Assembly: GCF_002091985.1 (NCBI RefSeq)
Contig: NZ_MKKX01000038.1
Location: 372,001 to 436,000, forward strand
Origin: Rhodococcus sp. 1163
GTDB taxonomy: Bacteria > Actinomycetota > Actinomycetes > Mycobacteriales > Mycobacteriaceae
DNA: 64,000 bases
Reading direction: 5' to 3'
Of this stretch, positions 42,420 through 56,326 are shown one piece after another. The notes under the pieces are model-generated. The model worked only from the letters and a program-made list of their open reading frames with translations. It made no database searches and was not told where the DNA came from. Made by a program: the position numbers and the translations under genes. How positions within the stretch are numbered: position 1 is the first letter of the stretch; each line of letters opens with the position of its first letter.

Positions 42420-43343
42420 GTGCGTGTTGTGTTTGCAGGGACGCCTGAACCGGCGGTTCCTTCGCTGGAACGTCTGATAGCTTCGGACAAGCACGAGGTG
42501 ATAGCGGTAGTCACCCGACCCGATGCAGCGGCGGGCCGCGGACGCAAACAGGTTCGCTCGCCGATCGGTGTGCTGGCCGACTCACACGGCATCCCAGTGC
42601 TGACGCCTGCGAGCCCCTCCGATCCTGAATTTCTCGACGCATTGGCGGCATTGGAGCCCGACGTCTGCCCCGTCGTGGCCTACGGCGCCTTACTACCTCG
42701 GCCGGTGTTGAACATTCCCCGGTTCGGTTGGATCAACCTTCACTTCTCACTGTTACCTGCCTGGCGTGGCGCCGCACCCGTGCAGGCGGCTATCGCTGCC
42801 GGTGACGACGTGACAGGTGCATCGACCTTCCTGCTCGAGGAAGGCATGGACACGGGGCCGATACTCGGTGTCGTAACCGAAGTCGTTAGGCCCTCGGATA
42901 CTGCTGGCGACCTGCTCTCCAGGCTGGCGATCAGCGGCGCCGAGTTGTTGGAAGCCACCTTGGATGCCATCGACGAGGGGGAGGCTTCCGCGCTGCCACA
43001 AAGCGTGGAGGGCGTCTCGTACGCCAAGAAGGTGACCGTCGATGCTGCGCGCATCGACTGGACGCGTTCGGCAGCAGCAGTCGACCGCCAGATTCGTGCA
43101 GTCACGCCCAACCCCGGTGCGTGGACGACGGTTGGCGATATTCGTATGAAGGTCCTCCCGGTGAGCGTATCGACCGAGAGAATAGAACCCGGGCACATCG
43201 TGGTACGAAAGGACGGTGTGTACGTAGGTACGGCAAGCACAGCCGTCGTCCTCGGTGACATAGTGCCGCAGGGTAAGAAGCCGATGAAGGCACTCGACTG
43301 GGCTCGTGGAGCCCGGCTTACGGAAACGGCAGTGGCGCAATGA
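42420..43343 (+). CDS. fmt: methionyl-tRNA formyltransferase
   Basis: 307 residues from GTG 42420 ([19 protein letters not shown]), preferred over TTG 42396 because homologues begin at this motif and GGGAG precedes it. Formylates initiator Met-tRNA with 10-formyl-THF. The catalytic region is [19 protein letters not shown] with the Asn/His pair. The Asp lies in EEGMDTGPI, and the C-terminal OB-like tRNA domain includes [11 protein letters not shown]. It is coupled to rsmB by an ATGA overlap. Confidence 0.97.
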   Translation: MRVVFAGTPEPAVPSLERLIASDKHEVIAVVTRPDAAAGRGRKQVRSPIGVLADSHGIPVLTPASPSDPEFLDALAALEPDVCPVVAYGALLPRPVLNIPRFGWINLHFSLLPAWRGAAPVQAAIAAGDDVTGASTFLLEEGMDTGPILGVVTEVVRPSDTAGDLLSRLAISGAELLEATLDAIDEGEASALPQSVEGVSYAKKVTVDAARIDWTRSAAAVDRQIRAVTPNPGAWTTVGDIRMKVLPVSVSTERIEPGHIVVRKDGVYVGTASTAVVLGDIVPQGKKPMKALDWARGARLTETAVAQ

Positions 43344-44875
43344 GTTCGGAAGACAAGTCCAGTCGCGGCAACGCGGGAGGCGGCCGAAACGAACACGGTG
43401 GCCGCCCAGGAAAGCGTCGGCCGACATCTACGGAGTCGTCCGGCACCAAAGGTGCGTCCCGACGCCCGCAGGGGACATCGCGCGGAACGGGCACCAACCG
43501 GCCGCCGCGAGGTAATGGCCCGGCCGCTGCCGGTGCGGTCGACGCTGCCCGTCTGGCAGCTCGCGACGTTCTCAAAGCTGTTCGGGTGCGCGATGCTTAT
43601 GCCAACTTGGTGCTGCCCGGACTGTTACGCGAGCGCAAACTCGATACTCGAGACGCAGCCCTGGCAACCGAACTCGCCTACGGAGCATCCCGTGCTCGCG
43701 GGCTGCTCGACGCCGTCATCGAGAGTGGCTCGGGCCGGTCCATCGCCGATATCGACGGTGGATTGCTCGACATTCTGCGGCTCGGGGCGTATCAACTACT
43801 TCGCACCAGAGTTGCGCCGCACGCTGCAGTAGCAACGTCCGTCGATTTCGCCCGAGCGGAGTTCGGCAGCGGCCAAGCCGGCTTCGTCAACGCTGTGCTG
43901 CGACGAGTCTCGGAGAAGACCGAGGCGCAATGGGTGGAGGAGCTCGGTCCATCCGCAGAACAGGATCCTGTCGGACACTTGGCATTCGAATATGCACATC
44001 CCAAGTGGATCGCCCAGGCGTTCGCTGATGCGCTCGGAGCCGACGCCGGTGAACTCGCGGACGTTCTGGCCGCCGACGACGCGCGTCCTGCCGTGCATCT
44101 CGTCGCGCGTCCGGGTGAAATCTCGGCGGAGGAGCTCGCTCTCGTCACCGGTGGCGAAGAAGGTCCGTATTCGCCGTACGCGGTGCACCTCGACGGAGGG
44201 GATCCAGGCAAGCTCGACGCAGTTCGCGAGGGTCTGGCAGGAGTCCAGGACGAAGGTAGTCAGCTTGTTGCCAGGGCGCTGACGCTAGCGCCGCTCGAAG
44301 GTCCGGACGGCGGTCGATGGCTCGACCTGTGCGCTGGGCCGGGAGGCAAGGCCGCGCTGCTCGGTGCGCTCGCCGAAATCGACGGTGCACGGGTCGACGC
44401 AGTGGAACCGACTCCTCATCGCGCCGAACTGGTCCGAAAGACCACCGCATCACTCCCGGTCACCGTCCACGTCGTCGACGGCCGAGACTCCGGCCTCGAC
44501 CCCGGATTCGATCGTGTTCTCGTCGACGCCCCCTGCACCGGACTCGGCGCGCTGCGTCGCCGTCCGGAAGCACGGTGGCGTCGCTCACCCAAGGACGTTG
44601 CGGCCCTGGTCACTCTGCAGAGGGAGCTTCTCGCATCGGCGATCTCACTCGTGCGGCCGGGCGGCGTCGTCGTCTACTCCACGTGTTCGCCGCATCTGTC
44701 GGAAACGACCGCTGTCGTCGCCGATGCCGTGCGACGCCATGGCGTCGAGCAACTGGACACGCGGGAGTTGCTTCCGGATGTTCCTCTGATCGGCGACGGT
44801 CCCTCGGTGCAGCTATGGCCACACCGGCACGGTACCGACGCGATGTTCATGGCTGCGTTGCGCAAACCTCTCTGA
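43340..44875 (+). CDS. rsmB: 16S rRNA m5C967 methyltransferase (RsmB/Fmu)
   Basis: 511 residues. A disordered basic Gly/Arg/Ser-rich N-terminus (1-65) precedes a NusB-like RNA-binding domain (about 70-200). The C-terminal Rossmann methyltransferase has SAM motif [14 protein letters not shown] near 330, motif [21 protein letters not shown] near 394 and the catalytic Cys in [12 protein letters not shown] near 453. Both cysteines needed for m5C chemistry are present. The N-tail is longer than in E. coli. Confidence 0.94.
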   Translation: MSSEDKSSRGNAGGGRNEHGGRPGKRRPTSTESSGTKGASRRPQGTSRGTGTNRPPRGNGPAAAGAVDAARLAARDVLKAVRVRDAYANLVLPGLLRERKLDTRDAALATELAYGASRARGLLDAVIESGSGRSIADIDGGLLDILRLGAYQLLRTRVAPHAAVATSVDFARAEFGSGQAGFVNAVLRRVSEKTEAQWVEELGPSAEQDPVGHLAFEYAHPKWIAQAFADALGADAGELADVLAADDARPAVHLVARPGEISAEELALVTGGEEGPYSPYAVHLDGGDPGKLDAVREGLAGVQDEGSQLVARALTLAPLEGPDGGRWLDLCAGPGGKAALLGALAEIDGARVDAVEPTPHRAELVRKTTASLPVTVHVVDGRDSGLDPGFDRVLVDAPCTGLGALRRRPEARWRRSPKDVAALVTLQRELLASAISLVRPGGVVVYSTCSPHLSETTAVVADAVRRHGVEQLDTRELLPDVPLIGDGPSVQLWPHRHGTDAMFMAALRKPL

Positions 44876-44940
44876 CTCCACGGACTTCGGTACGCATTCG
44901 TCCAAGCGCCGCTGCGATCAGCGGAGGAGACTTACGAACC

Positions 44941-45324
44941 ATGAGCATCGGTACTGGTGGTGGTAGCGCCGAAGACGGCGCTACCACGTGGACGAGCGTC
45001 GTCGAATTCGCGGAGACGCTGCCGAAAGTGGCGCTGTCGACGTCGTACGGAACTCCCGCTTTGAAGGTTGCTGGAAAGCTGTTCGCCAGGCTGCGCACCG
45101 AGGCGGAAGGTGGGCTGCTTCTGGTGTGCCGCCTGGACGAGAAACAAGCGCTTCTCTCTGGCGGGAGTCCGGCCTTCTACACGACCCCGCACTATGACGG
45201 GTACGGCTACATCATCGTCGATCTCGATCTTCTCGACCGTGACGAACTGCGGGAGATGATCGTCGCCGCGTGGCGCGACAAGGCAACCCCGACTGCGAGA
45301 AAGCAGTACGACGGTACCGACTAG
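44941..45324 (+). CDS. MmcQ/YjbR family protein
   Basis: 127 residues from ATG 44941 with GGAGGA upstream. The small alpha/beta fold is indicated by [32 protein letters not shown] and the C-terminal [21 protein letters not shown] (each read in parts). Proteins of this group have a double-wing DNA-binding-like fold but no established function. Placed 65 nt after rsmB and 10 nt before rpe. Confidence 0.82.
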   Translation: MSIGTGGGSAEDGATTWTSVVEFAETLPKVALSTSYGTPALKVAGKLFARLRTEAEGGLLLVCRLDEKQALLSGGSPAFYTTPHYDGYGYIIVDLDLLDRDELREMIVAAWRDKATPTARKQYDGTD

Positions 45325-45327
45325 GAT
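45322..45327 (+). promoter_or_regulatory. -10 box for leaderless rpe
   Basis: TAGGAT overlaps the stop codon of the MmcQ/YjbR gene and ends 7 nt before GTG 45335. No ribosome site lies between. It would give the rib operon its own start. Confidence 0.5.
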
Positions 45328-45334
45328 CAGTGGT

Positions 45335-46015
45335 GTGTCAGCTCCGATGATCGCACCGTCCATCCTTTCCGCCGACTTCGCCCGTTTGGGTGAAGAAGCC
45401 GATGCAGTCGAGGGCTCCGACTGGTTGCACGTCGATGTCATGGACGCCCATTTCGTACCCAATCTGACCTTGGGGCTACCGGTGGTTCAGTCGTTGTCGA
45501 AGGCCACCGACATTCCGTTGGACTGCCACCTGATGATCGAGGATCCGGCTCGCTGGGCGCCGTCGTACGCGGAGGCGGGCGCCTTCAACGTCACGTTTCA
45601 CGCCGAGGCAACCGACGATCCGATCGCGGTCGCCAAAGACATTCGTGCGGCGGGTGGGAAAGCCGGCCTCGCCGTCAAGCCCGGCACCCCCATCGAGCCG
45701 TACCTCGAGATCCTTCGTTCGTTCGACACCCTTCTCGTCATGAGCGTGGAGCCTGGATTCGGCGGGCAGTCGTTCATGCCCGAGGTGCTGAGCAAGGCTG
45801 CGATCGTTCGCTCGCTCGTCGATTCGGGTGAGCTGAAGCTGATCGTGGAAATTGACGGAGGCATCAACGTCGACACGATCGAACAGGCCGCGGCGGCCGG
45901 GATCGACTGCTTCGTGGCAGGTTCGGCAGTCTACGGCACTTCCGATCCAGCAGGCGCGGTCCGAGGTCTACGCGCGCAAGCAGCCCGGGCCTCGAAGCAC
46001 CTGTTGCACGGATGA
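45335..46015 (+). CDS. rpe: ribulose-phosphate 3-epimerase
   Basis: 226 residues. Interconverts Ru5P and Xu5P. The TIM barrel has [16 protein letters not shown] at the N-terminus, [12 protein letters not shown] with metal ligands, HLMIEDP, the [10 protein letters not shown] loop and the catalytic Asp in EIDGGIN. It supplies or drains Ru5P, which is also the riboflavin precursor used by ribBA in the same operon. Coupled to ribD by an ATGA overlap. Confidence 0.97.
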   Translation: MSAPMIAPSILSADFARLGEEADAVEGSDWLHVDVMDAHFVPNLTLGLPVVQSLSKATDIPLDCHLMIEDPARWAPSYAEAGAFNVTFHAEATDDPIAVAKDIRAAGGKAGLAVKPGTPIEPYLEILRSFDTLLVMSVEPGFGGQSFMPEVLSKAAIVRSLVDSGELKLIVEIDGGINVDTIEQAAAAGIDCFVAGSAVYGTSDPAGAVRGLRAQAARASKHLLHG

Positions 46016-47055
46016 GTGTCGCCCGGATGGCTGGTGGCGGTTACACCTCCATCGACGAGGCGATGCGGATGGCCGTCGACGAAGCCGACGCAGCCAGAGG
46101 CCGAACGAGCCCCAATCCACCCGTGGGTGCGATCATTCTCGACGTCGACGGCGTAGTCGTCGGCGTGGGGTCGACCCAACCTTCGGGTGGTCCACATGCC
46201 GAGGTCGTGGCGTTGCGGGAAGCAGGCGAGAAGGCGCGCGGGGGCACTGCGGTGGTCACCCTGGAGCCGTGCAATCACACTGGCAGAACTGGTCCGTGCT
46301 CGCGGGCACTCATCGAAGCCGGCGTCGCCAAAGTGGTGTTCGCCGTTACCGATCCCACTCCGTTGGCACAGGGCGGCGCCCAGACTTTGATCGAAGCAGG
46401 CGTGCTCGTAGAGTCCGGAACAGGCGCTGAGACCGTGGCCAAAGGGCCACTGCGTGCGTGGTTGCACAAGCAGCGGACCGGCCGTCCACACGTGACCCTG
46501 AAGTACGCCGCAAGTCTGGACGGCCGAAGTGCTGCGGCCGACGGCTCCAGTCAGTGGATCACGGGTCCTGCGGCGCGTGCCCACGTCCACGCGCAACGAT
46601 CCACACTCGACGCCATCGTCGTCGGTACCGGCACGGTAGCGGCCGATGATCCGAGACTGACCGCTCGGTTGCCCGACGGCACCGACTCGCCGCATCAGCC
46701 CACACGAGTCGTCGTGGGACTTCGGGAGACAGCCCCGACTGCGCAAGTCCGAAGCTCCGAAGCTCCGACGTTGTTCGTGCGGAGCCGCGAGCCGGCCGAG
46801 GTGATGCACGCGCTGGCCGAGCACACCGATGTACTGATCGAAGGTGGACCGACACTGGCCGGCGCGTTTCTGGCCGCGGGGCTGGTCGACAGAATCGTGG
46901 CGTATATCGCTCCTCTCGTGCTGGGATCCGGCCCGGCGGCAGTGGAGAATGCAGGTGTCGGAACAATCACCGACGCCTTGAGGTTTTCTATCGAGAGTGT
47001 GCAGCCGATCGGAGCCGACATCTTTCTCAGCGCCGTTCCGAACCGAAACGCCTGA
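46012..47055 (+). CDS. ribD: bifunctional riboflavin deaminase/reductase
   Basis: 347 residues. The N-terminal deaminase has zinc ligands in [10 protein letters not shown] (His-Ala-Glu near residue 62) and [13 protein letters not shown] (both Cys). The reductase domain from about 150 ([21 protein letters not shown]) binds NADPH, with [14 protein letters not shown] near 285. Both activities look intact. It overlaps rpe by 4 nt. Confidence 0.96.
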   Translation: MSVARMAGGGYTSIDEAMRMAVDEADAARGRTSPNPPVGAIILDVDGVVVGVGSTQPSGGPHAEVVALREAGEKARGGTAVVTLEPCNHTGRTGPCSRALIEAGVAKVVFAVTDPTPLAQGGAQTLIEAGVLVESGTGAETVAKGPLRAWLHKQRTGRPHVTLKYAASLDGRSAAADGSSQWITGPAARAHVHAQRSTLDAIVVGTGTVAADDPRLTARLPDGTDSPHQPTRVVVGLRETAPTAQVRSSEAPTLFVRSREPAEVMHALAEHTDVLIEGGPTLAGAFLAAGLVDRIVAYIAPLVLGSGPAAVENAGVGTITDALRFSIESVQPIGADIFLSAVPNRNA

Positions 47056-47128
47056 ACCGCACGTACACGCAGCATCCGCCGTAGTAGCGGAACGACAAAA
47101 AGATCGACCGGACAGGAGTGAGTACGAA

Positions 47129-47740
47129 GTGTTCACCGGAATCGTCGAGGAACTCGGCGAGATCATCGGCAGGGAAGACCTGGTCGACGCGGCCCGCTTC
47201 ACCGTCAAGGGGCCGATCGTGACCTCGGACGCAGGTCACGGCGACTCCATCGCAGTGAACGGGGTGTGCCTGACCGTCGTGGACGTGCTGGCAGAAGGCG
47301 CATTCACCGCTGATGTCATGCAGGAGACGCTCGACAGGTCTTCGTTGCAGCGGCTCGAGGTAGGCAGCCGAGTCAACTTGGAACGTGCCATGGCGATGGG
47401 CAAGCGCCTCGGCGGGCACCTGGTGCAGGGCCACGTCGACGGGACCGGATCCGTCGTTCATCGTTCACCGTCGGAGAACTGGACCGTGGTGCGCGTATCG
47501 ATGCCCACATCGGTCGCTCGATACGTCGTGGAAAAGGGCTCGATCACAGTCGACGGAGTGTCGTTGACCGTGTCGGCGCTCGGCAAGGACGAAGGTGGCG
47601 AGCACTGGTTCGAGATCTCGTTGATCCCGACCACACTCGACATGACGACGTTGGGAAGTGCCGAGGTCGGTGCGCCCGTCAACCTCGAAGTGGACGTCAT
47701 CGCCAAGTATGTGGAGCGCCTGCAGACCGTAGGCGCCTAG
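47129..47740 (+). CDS. ribE: riboflavin synthase alpha chain
   Basis: 203 residues from GTG 47129 ([10 protein letters not shown]) with AGGAG upstream. Two homologous lumazine-binding barrels: the first has [13 protein letters not shown], the second [13 protein letters not shown]. Dismutates two lumazine molecules to riboflavin. The gene is sometimes named ribC in actinobacteria. The 73-bp gap after ribD has no FMN riboswitch. Confidence 0.96.
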   Translation: MFTGIVEELGEIIGREDLVDAARFTVKGPIVTSDAGHGDSIAVNGVCLTVVDVLAEGAFTADVMQETLDRSSLQRLEVGSRVNLERAMAMGKRLGGHLVQGHVDGTGSVVHRSPSENWTVVRVSMPTSVARYVVEKGSITVDGVSLTVSALGKDEGGEHWFEISLIPTTLDMTTLGSAEVGAPVNLEVDVIAKYVERLQTVGA

Positions 47741-47810
47741 AAAGTACGCTCGAAGGTGCACCCGCACCCTCGGATGCATGGTGGGGTATGACAAGTATGG
47801 AGCGCAGGAC

Positions 47811-50022
<2,212 letters not shown>

Positions 50023-50060
50023 GCGAGCAGCGCTGGGCCTGGTTCGTCGGTAGCTGCGAC

Positions 50061-50066
50061 TAGCCT
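50061..50066 (+). promoter_or_regulatory. -10 box for leaderless uvrC
   Basis: TAGCCT ends 7 nt before GTG 50074. The 51-bp gap has no ribosome site near the start codon. Confidence 0.5.
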
Positions 50067-50073
50067 GGGATAC

Positions 50074-52182
50074 GTGTCCGATCCAGCTACGTACCGCCCT
50101 GCAACCGGGACTGTTCCGGTCGAGCCCGGTGTGTACAAATTTCGCGATCCGCATGGACGCGTCATCTATGTCGGAAAAGCAAAAAGCCTCCGCAGTCGCC
50201 TGAACTCGTATTTCGCCGACGTCGCCTCTCTTCATCCCCGCACCCGACAGATGGTGACCACCGCGGCCTCGGTCGAGTGGACCGTCGTGACGACCGAGGT
50301 CGAGGCGCTCCAGCTCGAATACAACTGGATCAAAGAATTCGATCCTCGGTTCAATGTTCGCTATCGCGACGACAAGAGCTATCCGATGCTCGCGGTCACG
50401 ATGAACGAAGAGTATCCACGCCTGTTCGTCTACCGGGGTCCACGGCGCAAGGGCGTGCGGTATTTCGGTCCGTACGCCCATGCTTGGGCCATCCGGGAAA
50501 CCCTCGATCTGCTGTTGCGGGTATTTCCAGCACGTACCTGTTCGGCCGGAGTGTTCAAGAGGCACAAGCAGATCGGTCGACCTTGCCTACTCGGGTACAT
50601 CGACAAGTGTTCTGCGCCGTGCGTAGGTCGTGTATCGGCGGACGAGCATCGCACGATCGTCGAAGACTTCTGCGACTTTCTCTCCGGTAAGACCGACAGA
50701 CTGGTTCGTCAGATCGAGAAGCAGATGCAGACGGCGTCCGATGATCTGGACTTCGAAACCGCTGCACGACTGCGCGACGACGTCGGCGCACTGCGTCGCG
50801 CGCTCGAGAAGCAGGCGGTGGTGCTCGGTGACGGCACCGATGCCGATCTCGTCGCTTTCGCCACCGATGCACTCGAGGCCGCGGTGCAGGTATTTCACGT
50901 TCGCGGCGGACGTGTGCGAGGCCAGCGCGGCTGGGTCGTCGAGAAGGCAGGCGAGGTGATCGAGCAGCAGGCCGCCGATCAATCCGACCTACCAGCATTG
51001 GTCGAGCAATTTCTCACCCAGTTCTACGGTGAGCAAGCAGCGCTGTCGTCACACGTGCCGGGCAACCGAGACAGCCAGAACGACGACGGCAGTGCCAACG
51101 CGGTTCCGCGTGAGGTTCTCGTGCCGGTGTTACCCGCCAACGCAGCCGAAGTGCAGCTGTGGCTCAGTTCACTTCGCGGATCCAATGTGACGCTCCGAGT
51201 ACCGCAACGTGGGGACAAGAAGGCCCTCGCCGAGACGGTGGAGCGCAACGCAAAGGAAGCGCTGCAGCAACACAAACTCAAGCGTGCAGGCGATTTCACC
51301 TCGCGATCCGCCGCCTTGCAAGGAATTCAGGAGGCCCTGGATCTGGATTCGGCGCCGCTTCGTATCGAGTGCATCGATATCTCCCACGTGCAAGGGACCG
51401 ATGTCGTCGCGTCGTTGGTGGTGTTCGAGGACGGGCTTCCCCGCAAGAGCGACTATCGGCACTATTCCATCAAGGAAGCGGCCGGAGATGGGCATTCCGA
51501 CGACGTGGCGAGTATTGCGGAGGTGACGCGCCGTAGGTTCCTGCGTCACAGCTCCGATGCGAGCGGAGCTGGTTCAGGTGGAGATCTCGCGCCCGAGGCG
51601 GCGCTCGACCCGCAGACCGGACGGCCCCGGCGATTCGCGTACCCTCCCAATCTTTTCGTGGTCGACGGCGGTGCACCTCAGGTCGCTGCAGCGGCCGAGG
51701 TTCTCGATGAGCTCGGAATCACCGATGTGGCCGTCGTCGGCTTGGCGAAACGACTCGAAGAAGTGTGGGTGCCGGGTGAGGCGGACCCGGTGATCCTGCC
51801 GCGTACCAGCGAATCTCTGTATCTGCTGCAACGTGTGCGAGACGAGGCGCACCGTTTTGCGATCACGTTCCACCGCAGTAAGCGATCCAGACGCATGACC
51901 GCATCGGCTCTCGACTCGGTCAAAGGACTGGGGGAGAGTCGGCGAAACGCACTCGTGGGGCACTTCGGTTCGGTCGCGAAACTCAAAGAAGCGACCGTTG
52001 CCGACATCATCGAGGTGCCCGGTATCGGTGAGATGACGGCCAAAGCTGTGCTCACGGCACTCAGCGGCGAAACGGCTTCCAGCGCGCCCGGCGTCGAGGT
52101 GGGGGATGATGTCCCCGGTGGCGACACGTTCGATGGGGGCGAACGCAGTCGTCAGGAAGCAACTTCGACAGGGCAGGCATGA
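50074..52182 (+). CDS. uvrC: excinuclease ABC subunit C
   Basis: 702 residues. The N-terminal GIY-YIG nuclease ([20 protein letters not shown], Arg in RSRL) makes the 3' cut. A Cys-rich stretch, [28 protein letters not shown] (read in parts; about 150-180), could bind metal. A UVR motif that docks UvrB is near 210-245. The RNase H-like 5'-cut domain is near 390-560 with [20 protein letters not shown], and two HhH motifs are near 620-675 ([29 protein letters not shown]). Complete enzyme. No SOS box seen at its promoter. Confidence 0.97.
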   Translation: MSDPATYRPATGTVPVEPGVYKFRDPHGRVIYVGKAKSLRSRLNSYFADVASLHPRTRQMVTTAASVEWTVVTTEVEALQLEYNWIKEFDPRFNVRYRDDKSYPMLAVTMNEEYPRLFVYRGPRRKGVRYFGPYAHAWAIRETLDLLLRVFPARTCSAGVFKRHKQIGRPCLLGYIDKCSAPCVGRVSADEHRTIVEDFCDFLSGKTDRLVRQIEKQMQTASDDLDFETAARLRDDVGALRRALEKQAVVLGDGTDADLVAFATDALEAAVQVFHVRGGRVRGQRGWVVEKAGEVIEQQAADQSDLPALVEQFLTQFYGEQAALSSHVPGNRDSQNDDGSANAVPREVLVPVLPANAAEVQLWLSSLRGSNVTLRVPQRGDKKALAETVERNAKEALQQHKLKRAGDFTSRSAALQGIQEALDLDSAPLRIECIDISHVQGTDVVASLVVFEDGLPRKSDYRHYSIKEAAGDGHSDDVASIAEVTRRRFLRHSSDASGAGSGGDLAPEAALDPQTGRPRRFAYPPNLFVVDGGAPQVAAAAEVLDELGITDVAVVGLAKRLEEVWVPGEADPVILPRTSESLYLLQRVRDEAHRFAITFHRSKRSRRMTASALDSVKGLGESRRNALVGHFGSVAKLKEATVADIIEVPGIGEMTAKAVLTALSGETASSAPGVEVGDDVPGGDTFDGGERSRQEATSTGQA

Positions 52183-52183
52183 C

Positions 52184-53116
52184 GTGAGCGAACCCAATAT
52201 CCAGCATGCCACCGACCAGCCGGACAGGCTGGTCGGTCGAGGTGACGGCATCGAAGTGGCGCTGGTCACCGGGTTGTCCGGCGCAGGGCTTCGGACTGCC
52301 GCAAAAGTTCTCGAAGATCTCGGTTGGTACGTCGCCGACAATCTTCCACCCGAGCTGATATCGCAGATGGTCGATCTCGGTCTCGAGTCGGAACCGCGGA
52401 TCGATCGTCTTGCGTTGGTGATGGATGTTCGAAGTCGATTGTTCACGGGGGACCTCGACTGGGTGGTGCGAGAACTCGATTCCAAGGGCGTCCGCAATCG
52501 TGTGCTGTTCCTCGACGCTACCGATGCCGCCCTGATCCAACGATTCGAATCGAATCGTCGGAGTCATCCGCTGCAGAACGACGGTCAGGACGGCACCCTC
52601 ACCGAGGGCATCGCGGCGGAGCGGATTCGGTTGGCGCAGGTGAAAGCTGCCGCCGACGTCACCATCGACACCACTTCACTGTCGGTGCATCAACTGCGGC
52701 GAAAGATCGAGACGGCCTTCAGCGGTGTCGACGCAGATCTGATCGGTGTGACCGTGCAGTCGTTCGGGTTCAAATACGGACTACCCATGGACGCTGATGT
52801 GGTCTGCGACGTACGGTTCCTCCCCAATCCGCATTGGATTCCAGAGCTACGCGAGCACACAGGTCGTAACCCCGCAGTGAGCGAGTACGTCCTGAGTCAG
52901 GAAGGCGCTCAGGACTATCTGCAGACGTTCCATCACCTGTTGCTGCTGACGGTCAACGGCTATCGGCGAGAGGGTAAGCAGTACATGACGGTCGCGGTCG
53001 GTTGCACGGGCGGCAAACATCGAAGCGTGGCGATGTCGGAGGCTTTGGCGATACTTCTGGGTCGGCACGATGATCTGTCGGTGCGGGTTCAGCATCGCGA
53101 TGCGGGTCGCGAATGA
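52184..53116 (+). CDS. rapZ: RapZ/YvcJ family nucleotide-binding protein
   Basis: 310 residues from GTG 52184, 1 nt after the uvrC stop; the open frame begins inside uvrC. The N-terminal P-loop position reads TGLSGAGLRTAAK, without the GKS lysine, as also in the M. tuberculosis protein from memory. The C-terminal domain has SFGFKYGLP, DVRFLPNPHW and GCTGGKHRSV, the RNA- or metabolite-binding end seen in E. coli RapZ. In enterobacteria it adapts small-RNA decay for GlmS control; the actinobacterial role is not known. It overlaps yvcK by 4 nt. Confidence 0.92.
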   Translation: MSEPNIQHATDQPDRLVGRGDGIEVALVTGLSGAGLRTAAKVLEDLGWYVADNLPPELISQMVDLGLESEPRIDRLALVMDVRSRLFTGDLDWVVRELDSKGVRNRVLFLDATDAALIQRFESNRRSHPLQNDGQDGTLTEGIAAERIRLAQVKAAADVTIDTTSLSVHQLRRKIETAFSGVDADLIGVTVQSFGFKYGLPMDADVVCDVRFLPNPHWIPELREHTGRNPAVSEYVLSQEGAQDYLQTFHHLLLLTVNGYRREGKQYMTVAVGCTGGKHRSVAMSEALAILLGRHDDLSVRVQHRDAGRE

Positions 53117-54138
53117 GTGCGAAAGACGGCGGCGGTGTCGGGTCTTCGCTGAAGATCGTGGCTCTCGGTGGGGGACATGGCCTGTACGCGACGCTCAGTG
53201 CCGCACGCAGACTGGCGTCGGATGTGACCGCGGTGGTCACCGTGGCCGATGACGGCGGATCCTCCGGTCGACTTCGCGCCGAACTCGGCGTACTGCCGCC
53301 AGGGGATCTACGCATGGCGCTCACTGCTCTGGCTGCCGAGGATCCGCGAACTCAGCGATGGGCGGAGGTTCTCCAGCACAGGTTCGGTGGTTCCGGCGCG
53401 CTGGCGGGACACTCGGTCGGGAACTTGATCCTCGCCGGGCTCACCGAAGTTATCGGTGATCCGGTGTCGGCATTGGAAGAGATCGGATCGCTGCTCGGCA
53501 TCGAGGGACAAGTAGTGCCGATGGCACTGGTGCCGCTCGACATCGAAGCCGACGTGTCAGGTCTCGAAGACGACCCGCGTGTGAGCAGAGTCATTCGTGG
53601 TCAGGTCGCTGTCGCCACCACACCAGGCAAAGTGAGAAGGGTGCGGCTGACGCCACCCGGTCCGCCGGCGACGCCCGAGGCGATAGCGGCAATCGAGGCG
53701 GCCGACCTTGTCGTACTCGGGCCGGGATCGTGGTTCTCGAGTGTCATTCCCCATGTCTTGGTTCCGGATCTGCTGACGGCGCTCGAGACGACAGCAGCGC
53801 AAAAGGTTCTGATTCTGAACCTGGCACCGGAGCTCGGGGAGACCACAGGATTCTCTGCCGAGCGTCATCTGCACGTACTCTCCCAACACGCACCTGATTT
53901 CTCCGTGGACTACGTCGTGGTGGATTCGGCCTTCGTCCCGGACGGCGCGGAACGCGACCACGTAGCTCGAGCTGCCGCAAGGCTCGGGGCCGACGTCGTG
54001 TACGTAGACGTCGCCGAATCAGGAACTCACGCGCATCATTTCGGCAAGTTGGCTGCTGCCCTCGGTAACATCGTCTCGTCGCGGGACGAGGCACCGGTGG
54101 GTTCCGCACGCAGAGAGGGGAACACTTCGTGGCCATGA
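53113..54138 (+). CDS. yvcK: YvcK/CofD-like gluconeogenesis and cell-wall factor
   Basis: 341 residues. The Rossmann-like nucleotide site is [19 protein letters not shown], with [19 protein letters not shown] next and [16 protein letters not shown] near 205. It belongs to the YvcK family that binds UDP-GlcNAc-type nucleotides and affects morphology and growth on gluconeogenic carbon, rather than true CofD (no coenzyme F420 genes nearby). Between rapZ and whiA, the widely conserved trio. It overlaps whiA by 10 nt. Confidence 0.94.
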   Translation: MSAKDGGGVGSSLKIVALGGGHGLYATLSAARRLASDVTAVVTVADDGGSSGRLRAELGVLPPGDLRMALTALAAEDPRTQRWAEVLQHRFGGSGALAGHSVGNLILAGLTEVIGDPVSALEEIGSLLGIEGQVVPMALVPLDIEADVSGLEDDPRVSRVIRGQVAVATTPGKVRRVRLTPPGPPATPEAIAAIEAADLVVLGPGSWFSSVIPHVLVPDLLTALETTAAQKVLILNLAPELGETTGFSAERHLHVLSQHAPDFSVDYVVVDSAFVPDGAERDHVARAAARLGADVVYVDVAESGTHAHHFGKLAAALGNIVSSRDEAPVGSARREGNTSWP

Positions 54139-55112
54139 CAGCGGAGGTGAAGGACGAGCTCAGCAGGCTCGCGATTACCCAGGTGAGCTGCAGGCGAGCC
54201 GAAGTATCGGCCCTGCTGCGATTCGCCGGTGGGCTTCACATCGTTGCAGGAAGAGTCGTCGTGGAAGCGGAGGTCGATCTCGGATCGATCGCTCGGCGTC
54301 TGCGACGCGAAATTTTCGAACTCTACGGCTACTCGTCCGACGTCCACGTCCTGAGTGCCGGCGGGTTGCGTAAGACCTCGCGCTACGTCGTCCGGGTTGC
54401 CAAGGACGGAGAGGCGTTGGCCAGACAAACTGGACTGCTCGATATGCGGGGCCGTCCCGTCCGAGGTCTCCCAGCACAGGTCGTCGGCGGAACGATCGGC
54501 GATGCCGAAGCTGCGTGGCGGGGTGCGTTCCTCGCCCATGGATCACTCACCGAGCCGGGCCGCTCATCGGCGCTCGAGATCAGTTGCCCAGGACCCGAAG
54601 CGGCGTTGGCCTTGGTCGGCGCTGCCAGACGACTCGGTGTCGCAGCAAAAGCACGCGAAGTTCGCGGTACCGACCGGGTCGTCGTTCGTGACGGTGAAGC
54701 GATCGGCGCACTCTTGACCCGAATGGGCGCTCAGGACACCCGGTTGGTGTGGGAAGAGCGTCGGATGCGCAGGGAAGTGCGGGCCACCGCAAACCGCCTC
54801 GCGAACTTCGACGACGCCAACCTCCGGAGGTCGGCTCGAGCTGCCGTCGCAGCTGCGGCGCGGGTGGAGCGAGCCTTGAACATTCTCGGGGACGAGGTGC
54901 CGGACCATCTGGCAGACGCAGGTGCTCTCCGCGTACAGCATCGCCAGGCGTCGCTGGAAGAACTCGGTCAGCTCGCCGATCCGCCGATGACGAAGGACGC
55001 CGTCGCCGGACGAATCCGTCGACTGTTGTCGATGGCGGACCGTAAAGCCAAGGACACCGGTATTCCGGACACCGAGTCGGCCGTCACAGCGGAATTACTC
55101 GACGAGGCCTGA
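54129..55112 (+). CDS. whiA: sporulation/cell division transcription factor WhiA
   Basis: 327 residues, GTG start ([14 protein letters not shown]). The N-terminal degenerate LAGLIDADG homing-endonuclease-like domain (about 1-200) has [17 protein letters not shown] and [20 protein letters not shown]. The C-terminal DNA-binding HTH has [30 protein letters not shown] near 275-305 (read in parts). In Streptomyces it activates division genes; this organism is not a spore former by synteny, so a general division or growth role is inferred. Confidence 0.97.
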   Translation: MAMTAEVKDELSRLAITQVSCRRAEVSALLRFAGGLHIVAGRVVVEAEVDLGSIARRLRREIFELYGYSSDVHVLSAGGLRKTSRYVVRVAKDGEALARQTGLLDMRGRPVRGLPAQVVGGTIGDAEAAWRGAFLAHGSLTEPGRSSALEISCPGPEAALALVGAARRLGVAAKAREVRGTDRVVVRDGEAIGALLTRMGAQDTRLVWEERRMRREVRATANRLANFDDANLRRSARAAVAAAARVERALNILGDEVPDHLADAGALRVQHRQASLEELGQLADPPMTKDAVAGRIRRLLSMADRKAKDTGIPDTESAVTAELLDEA

Positions 55113-55157
55113 ACGGTTCGGTGCTGGGTGTCGCGCGCGCAAGCGGTGCCCGCACAC

Positions 55158-55163
55158 TAGGGT
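55158..55163 (+). promoter_or_regulatory. putative -10 box of the gap operon
   Basis: TAGGGT, TSS near 55170. That is exactly the first base of the hairpin below, so the transcript would begin with a stem-loop. About 130 nt of leader. Confidence 0.4.
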
Positions 55164-55169
55164 GGAATC

Positions 55170-55195
55170 TGCGCGTGCGGAAGTTCGCATGCGCA
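55170..55195 (+). other. first hairpin of the gap leader
   Basis: TGCGCGTGCG (55170-55179) pairs with CGCATGCGCA (55186-55195) over 10 positions, with one G-U pair and a 6-nt loop. Confidence 0.6.
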
Positions 55196-55204
55196 GACCA
55201 CGAA

Positions 55205-55228
55205 GAACCGGTGCAACAGCACCGGTTC
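55205..55228 (+). other. second hairpin of the gap leader
   Basis: GAACCGGTGC-AACA-GCACCGGTTC, a perfect 10-bp stem with a 4-nt loop. No U-tract follows, so it is not an obvious terminator for whiA; it lies within the predicted leader. Confidence 0.65.
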
Positions 55229-55232
55229 GAAG

Positions 55233-55286
55233 ACATCGTTCGACAACATCGTTCGACAACATCGGTGCAACGACATCGATTCAACA
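55233..55286 (+). repeat. four tandem 13-14 bp repeats before gap
   Basis: ACATCGTTCGACA occurs twice exactly (55233-55258), then ACATCGGTGCAACG and ACATCGATTCAACA, all head to tail. They end 4 nt before AGGAG of the gap ribosome site. Confidence 0.85.
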
Positions 55287-55292
55287 ACTTAG

Positions 55293-56321
<1,029 letters not shown>

Positions 56322-56326
56322 TCAAC

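Noticed and set aside
47056-47810. FMN (RFN) riboswitch for the rib operon
   Set aside because: Gaps before ribE and ribBA are about 70 nt and lack RFN core motifs; none is seen before rpe or ribD either.
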